Part shown: positions 33,806 to 39,993 of the stretch, piece by piece
Position numbering within the stretch: position 1 is the first letter of the stretch
Layout: every line of letters starts with the position of its first letter
Assembly: GCA_022340285.1 (NCBI GenBank)
Contig: JAJDOG010000016.1
Location: 1-39,993, forward strand
Direction of reading: 5' to 3'
From: Betaproteobacteria bacterium
Lineage (GTDB): Bacteria > Pseudomonadota > Gammaproteobacteria > Burkholderiales > SG8-39
Length of the DNA: 39,993 bases
The notes under the pieces: generated by a model
The model's database searches: none
The model's input: only the letters and a program-made list of their open reading frames with translations
Told to the model about the DNA's origin: nothing
Translations under genes and position numbers: made by a program

Positions 33806-33937
33806 ATGAGCGGAACGATCTATTTGCTGCTGCTGGTGGCCCTGTTCGTGGGCGTCCTGATCTGGGCGTTCGGGAGAAAGCGCAAAGCCCGCTTCGAGCA
33901 GGATGCGAAGATACCGTTCGAAGACAAGAGCGAGTGA
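33806..33937 (+). CDS. ccoQ: CcoQ/FixQ-like cbb3 oxidase small subunit
   Basis: A 43-aa protein: one transmembrane helix (about 4-22, TIYLLLLVALFVGVLIWAF) followed by GRKRKARFEQDAKIPFED. The W-AF/W-S-RKRK-x-F-x-x-A-x-x-PFED pattern is the hallmark of CcoQ, a small assembly or stability subunit of cbb3 cytochrome c oxidase. The start ATG 33806 is short and the ribosome site is modest. No ccoN, ccoO or ccoP is in the window, so this copy is separated from its partners. It follows ChaC by 16 bp. Confidence 0.78.
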   Translation: MSGTIYLLLLVALFVGVLIWAFGRKRKARFEQDAKIPFEDKSE

Positions 33938-33982
33938 CCTCTTTGCACTTGCGCCGTCCGAGGCGCGCGTTGCCGCACGGCG

Positions 33983-36685
<2,703 letters not shown>

Positions 36686-36827
36686 CTTTCGTCTCCGCCT
36701 TGCGTCCGTGCGTCGCAGCATAGTCCAGAAGGACTGTGCGGGCGGGAGTTTCAAGCGTGGCGAGCGCGCCTGCGCGCGCGGATCGCTGTACACTGCTGCG
36801 GGTGCGACCCGACGTCGCCAGCGTGTC

Positions 36828-37424
36828 ATGACCGAGTCACTCCCGATCATCTACCTCGCGCGGCACGGCGAGACCGCCTGGAGTCTCTCGGGCCAGCACA
36901 CCGGAACGACCGATATTCCACTCACCGAACGTGGACAGCGCAATGCGCGGCAACTCGGAGAGCGGATGCGCGGACTCGTCTTCGCGAAAGTCTTTACCAG
37001 CCCGCTGGTGCGGGCGGCTCGCACCTGCGAGCTGGCCGGGTTCGGTGCGTCGGCCGAGGTCGACCCAGATCTCCGCGAATGGAATTACGGCGCATACGAA
37101 GGTCGTCGCACCGTCGACATTCACAAAGAAAGGCCCGACTGGCAGCTGTTTCGCGACGGATGCCCCGGAGGAGAGTCGCCCGGGCAGGTCGCAGCGCGCG
37201 CGGATCGCGTGGCGGCTCGAGTTCGCGCCGTTGCCGGAAACGTGCTCCTCTTCTCGAGCGGGCACTTCCTGCGGATCCTGGCGGCTCGCTGGCTCGGCCT
37301 TGAAGCGGCGGCGGGCCGATATTTCCTCCTGGGCACGGCCGCGCTGAGCGCGCTTGGCTACGAGCACAAGCTCTCGCAACCCGCGATCCGACTGTGGAAC
37401 GACACGCGCCACGTTGAGGCTTAA
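36828..37424 (+). CDS. Histidine phosphatase family protein (phosphoglycerate mutase-like)
   Basis: Protein of 198 aa with the branch-defining ARHGETAW motif (catalytic His13) and the second catalytic SSGHFLRIL. Probably a phosphatase on a sugar phosphate or another small phosphate; true cofactor-dependent mutase activity is less likely at this length. The start at 36828 ([15 protein letters not shown]) is standard. It is followed 2 bp later by the HAD gene and then tal and pgi, so all four may be one transcript. Confidence 0.9.
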   Translation: MTESLPIIYLARHGETAWSLSGQHTGTTDIPLTERGQRNARQLGERMRGLVFAKVFTSPLVRAARTCELAGFGASAEVDPDLREWNYGAYEGRRTVDIHKERPDWQLFRDGCPGGESPGQVAARADRVAARVRAVAGNVLLFSSGHFLRILAARWLGLEAAAGRYFLLGTAALSALGYEHKLSQPAIRLWNDTRHVEA

Positions 37425-37426
37425 CG

Positions 37427-38131
37427 ATGTCCCATCCGGTCGTCTTCCTGGTGGACGTGGACAACACGCTGCTCGACAACGACGCCTTTCAGACCGACGT
37501 TCGGCGACACCTCGAACGGGAGTTTGGCGCCGAGTGCCGTGACCGGTACTGGTCGATCCAGGAAGACCTGTTCGCCGAACTCGGCTACCGCGACTATCTC
37601 GGAGCGCTGCAGCGCTACCGGGTCGAGCATCCGCAGGACATCCATCTCTTGTCGATGTCCTCGTTCATGGTCGACTATCCGTTCGCCGACCTGCTGTACC
37701 CGCGCGCCCTGGAAGTCCTCGCGCGCTTTCGCAGCTGGGGGCCGACGGTCATCCTCTCGGACGGGGACGTGGTGTTCCAGCCGCGCAAGGTGGAGCGCTC
37801 CGGCCTGTTCGCCGCCGTGGAAGGCCAGGTGCTCATCTATATTCACAAGGAGAGATCGCTCGACGACGTCGCGCGGCGTTTCCCGGCCCGGCATTACGTC
37901 GTCGTTGACGACAAGATCCGCATCCTCGCGGCGGTGAAACGGATGTGGGGCGAGCGGGTGACCACGGTGCTGCCGAGGCAGGGTCAGTATGCGCGTGACA
38001 CCGCGCTCCTCGCGTCGTTTCCGCATCCGGACCTGTCCGTCGCGCGTATCGACGATCTGCTCGCCTACGATCTCTCCGACCTCGTCGCAAGCGGCGACGC
38101 CAAGCCCCGCAACGCACAGGAGGCACGATGA
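37427..38131 (+). CDS. HAD-family hydrolase
   Basis: Cytosolic 234-aa member of the haloacid dehalogenase superfamily. The first motif is VDVDNTLLDND (about 9-19) with nucleophile Asp10 and Asp12; motif 2 is in VILSDGD, motif 4 in VVVDDKIRIL. The Asn in place of the usual Gly in DxDGT occurs in a subfamily of small-molecule phosphatases. The start is 2 bp after the phosphatase gene, and the stop overlaps tal by 4 bp (ATGA). The substrate is unknown; a sugar or phosphorylated intermediate fits the neighbours. Confidence 0.9.
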   Translation: MSHPVVFLVDVDNTLLDNDAFQTDVRRHLEREFGAECRDRYWSIQEDLFAELGYRDYLGALQRYRVEHPQDIHLLSMSSFMVDYPFADLLYPRALEVLARFRSWGPTVILSDGDVVFQPRKVERSGLFAAVEGQVLIYIHKERSLDDVARRFPARHYVVVDDKIRILAAVKRMWGERVTTVLPRQGQYARDTALLASFPHPDLSVARIDDLLAYDLSDLVASGDAKPRNAQEAR

Positions 38132-39213
38132 GAGGCACACAGAAGCTGCACGACCTGGGTCAGAGTCTCTGGCTCGACAACATCACCCGCGAGCTGCTGG
38201 ACACCGGCACCCTGAAGCGGTACATCGACGAGCTGTCGGTGACCGGGCTCACCTCGAACCCGACGATCTTCGATCACGCGATCAAGAAGAGCGCCGCATA
38301 CGACGCCGCGATCCGCACGAAGCTCAAGGGCTCGAAGACGACCGAAGCGCTCTTCTTCGAGCTCGCCCTCGAGGACATCACCCGCGCGGCGGATCTCTTC
38401 AAGCCGATCTGGGAGCGCACGAACGGCGTGGACGGCTGGGTGTCGCTCGAAGTATCGCCGCTCCTTGCGCACGACACCGCGAGCACGCTGGCAGCGGCCA
38501 GGGATCTGCACGCCCGCGCCGGACGCTCCAATCTTTTCATCAAGATCCCCGGCACGCGGGAGGGGCTGCCCGCCATCGAGGAGGCGATCTTCGCCGGCGT
38601 GCCGGTGAACGTGACGCTCCTATTCTCCCGCGAGCACTACGTCGCCGCGGCCGATGCCTATATGCGCGGCATAGAGCGGCGTATCGCGGCGGGGCTCAAT
38701 CCGCACGTCGGATCGGTCGCGTCGCTGTTCGTCAGTCGCTGGGACGTCGCCGTGCAAGGCAAGGTGCCGGACGCGTTGCGTGACCGGCTTGGAATCGCCG
38801 TCGGCCGGCGCACGTACAAGGCGTACGTGGACAACCTGCGTGCGCCGCGCTGGCAGCGTGCCTTCAATTCCGGCGCGCGGCCACAGCGGCTGCTGATGGC
38901 GAGCACCGGAACGAAGGATCCCAAGGCTTCTGACGTCCTCTACGTGCAGGCGCTCGCCGCGCCGCTCACGGTGAACACGATGCCAGAGGCCACCCTGAAC
39001 GCATTCGCCGACCACGGCGAACCCGGCGCAGCGATCCCCCTCGACGGCGGCGACTGCGAAGCGGTGCTGGCGAGCTTCGGCACCGCGGGTGTCGACGTCG
39101 ACGCGCTGGCCGCCCGGCTCCAGGACGAAGGGGCCGCGGCGTTCGTGAAATCGTGGAACGAGCTGATGGAAGTGATCGCCGCGAAATGCTCGGCGCTCGA
39201 GACAGCGAGCTGA
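38128..39213 (+). CDS. tal: Transaldolase
   Basis: Moves a dihydroxyacetone unit between sugar phosphates in the non-oxidative pentose phosphate pathway. Length is 361 aa. The N-terminal motif LTSNPTIFDHAI is typical of the longer TAL class; the Schiff-base Lys139 lies in SNLFIKIPGTREG, followed by VPVNVTLLFSREHY. The C-terminal TMPEATLNAFADHG is also conserved. It starts inside the HAD stop and is followed 39 bp later by pgi. Confidence 0.95.
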   Translation: MRGTQKLHDLGQSLWLDNITRELLDTGTLKRYIDELSVTGLTSNPTIFDHAIKKSAAYDAAIRTKLKGSKTTEALFFELALEDITRAADLFKPIWERTNGVDGWVSLEVSPLLAHDTASTLAAARDLHARAGRSNLFIKIPGTREGLPAIEEAIFAGVPVNVTLLFSREHYVAAADAYMRGIERRIAAGLNPHVGSVASLFVSRWDVAVQGKVPDALRDRLGIAVGRRTYKAYVDNLRAPRWQRAFNSGARPQRLLMASTGTKDPKASDVLYVQALAAPLTVNTMPEATLNAFADHGEPGAAIPLDGGDCEAVLASFGTAGVDVDALAARLQDEGAAAFVKSWNELMEVIAAKCSALETAS

Positions 39214-39252
39214 TCGCCGGCGCCGTACTTCCATGCACGAAAGGAGCTGAAG

Positions 39253-39993
39253 ATGGCAGCCCAATCCGTCACCGGTCGCGCGGCCTGGAAGGCCCTTGCC
39301 GCGCATCACGAGAAGGTCCGTGGTCTGCACCTTCGCAAGCTGTTCGCGGACGACGCACGGCGCGCGGAGCGAATGACGGTCGAGGCGGCGGGAGTCCTGC
39401 TCGACTACTCGAAGAACCGCGTGACCGAGGAGACTGTCCGGCTTCTGCTTGGGCTCGCCGAGGAATGCGGTCTGCGCGCGCGAATCGACGCGATGTTCCG
39501 GGGCGAGAAGATCAACGTCTCGGAGAAGCGCGCGGTCCTGCACATCGCCCTCCGTGCGCCGAGAGACGCGTCGATCGTGGTCGACGGCGAGAATGTCGTG
39601 CCGCAGGTGCACGCCGTGCTCGACAAGATGACCGACTTCGCGAATCGCGTGCGGAGCGGCGCGTGGCAGGGCCACACCGGGAAGCGCATCCGCAACGTGA
39701 TCAACATCGGTATCGGCGGCTCGGATCTCGGGCCGGTGATGGCCTATGAGGCGCTGCGCGCCTATAGCGCGCGCGACATGACGTTCCGCTTCGTCTCGAA
39801 CGTGGACGGCACCGATTTCGCCGAAGCCACGCGCGATCTCGATCCGGCCGAAACGCTGTTCGTCGTCTCCTCCAAGACCTTCACGACGCTGGAAACCATG
39901 ACCAACGCGCACAGCGCGCGCGCCTGGTCCGTCGGCGGGCTGGGCGGCGACGAGAAATCGGTCGCCCGGCACTTCGTCGCCGTCTCGACCAAC
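39253..39993 (+). CDS. pgi: Glucose-6-phosphate isomerase (5' part)
   Basis: Interconverts glucose 6-phosphate and fructose 6-phosphate. 247 codons lie in the window; the gene runs off the right edge (full length about 545 aa). AAGGAG precedes ATG 39253. Recognisable features are [60 protein letters not shown] and the SIS-domain [14 protein letters not shown]. It is the last visible gene of the phosphatase-HAD-tal-pgi run. Confidence 0.95.
   Translation, partial: MAAQSVTGRAAWKALAAHHEKVRGLHLRKLFADDARRAERMTVEAAGVLLDYSKNRVTEETVRLLLGLAEECGLRARIDAMFRGEKINVSEKRAVLHIALRAPRDASIVVDGENVVPQVHAVLDKMTDFANRVRSGAWQGHTGKRIRNVINIGIGGSDLGPVMAYEALRAYSARDMTFRFVSNVDGTDFAEATRDLDPAETLFVVSSKTFTTLETMTNAHSARAWSVGGLGGDEKSVARHFVAVSTN

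Overview
The window looks like the chromosome of a GC-rich betaproteobacterium, probably Burkholderiales or a near relative. The reasons are its housekeeping gene clusters (hemA-prfA with prmC and grxD; argH next to an AlgZ/AlgR pair and hemC-hemD-hemX-hemY), an orphan ccoQ, a TAXI-type TRAP transporter and a citrate synthase-like/CoA-ligase operon. Coding density is high. I see no rRNA, tRNA, CRISPR array, phage or intact insertion sequence. The placement is by gene content and order, not by a marker-gene search.

Layout. 1-3.3 kb: the 5' end of a secreted protein (reverse), a Ser/Thr kinase and a TerC-family membrane protein. 3.3-11.9 kb: hemA and prfA, then prmC, then grxD. These four are often neighbours in this group, but here they are split by two reverse-strand insertions: (i) a coupled pair of tiny membrane proteins plus a Crp/Fnr regulator, and (ii) a ModE-like regulator with modABC. 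grxD has a clear sigma70 promoter overlapped by a palindrome that closely resembles a type-1 IscR site. 11.9-15.7 kb (reverse): argH, then a Ser/Thr kinase fused to a cyclic-nucleotide-binding domain, then a fructosamine-kinase family protein. 15.8-22.2 kb (forward): algZ-like and algR-like genes, then hemC-hemD-hemX-hemY, with a thioredoxin-fold gene inserted on the opposite strand.

22.5-31.1 kb (reverse): a TRAP-TAXI transporter (fused permease and binding protein) read after trmB, thiG, thiS, an SMP-30/gluconolactonase-like protein, a CaiC-like acyl-CoA ligase and a citrate synthase-like/citryl-CoA lyase-like protein. The last three overlap by 4 bp each and so form a tight catabolic-looking unit. 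31.3-33.9 kb (forward): a radical SAM protein of unknown function, a ChaC-like gamma-glutamylcyclotransferase and an orphan ccoQ. 34.0-40.0 kb: a large GH63-like glycosidase (reverse) divergent from a forward run of histidine phosphatase, HAD hydrolase, transaldolase and glucose-6-phosphate isomerase (cut by the window end).

The non-coding DNA holds several repeat systems. A REP/BIME-like palindromic family occurs as six units at four intergenic loci, one of them between modA and modB. A terminator-like hairpin recurs three times with the same upstream motif and spacing. A 139-bp segment with perfect 20-bp terminal inverted repeats sits exactly between thiG and trmB and supplies the trmB start. 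A 58-bp perfect direct repeat duplicates the 3' end of hemY. I found no obvious new defence or mobile system. The best leads are the IscR-like site at grxD, the thiG/trmB inverted-repeat element, the kinase-cNMP fusion coupled to argH, and the citryl-CoA lyase-like/ligase/lactonase operon.
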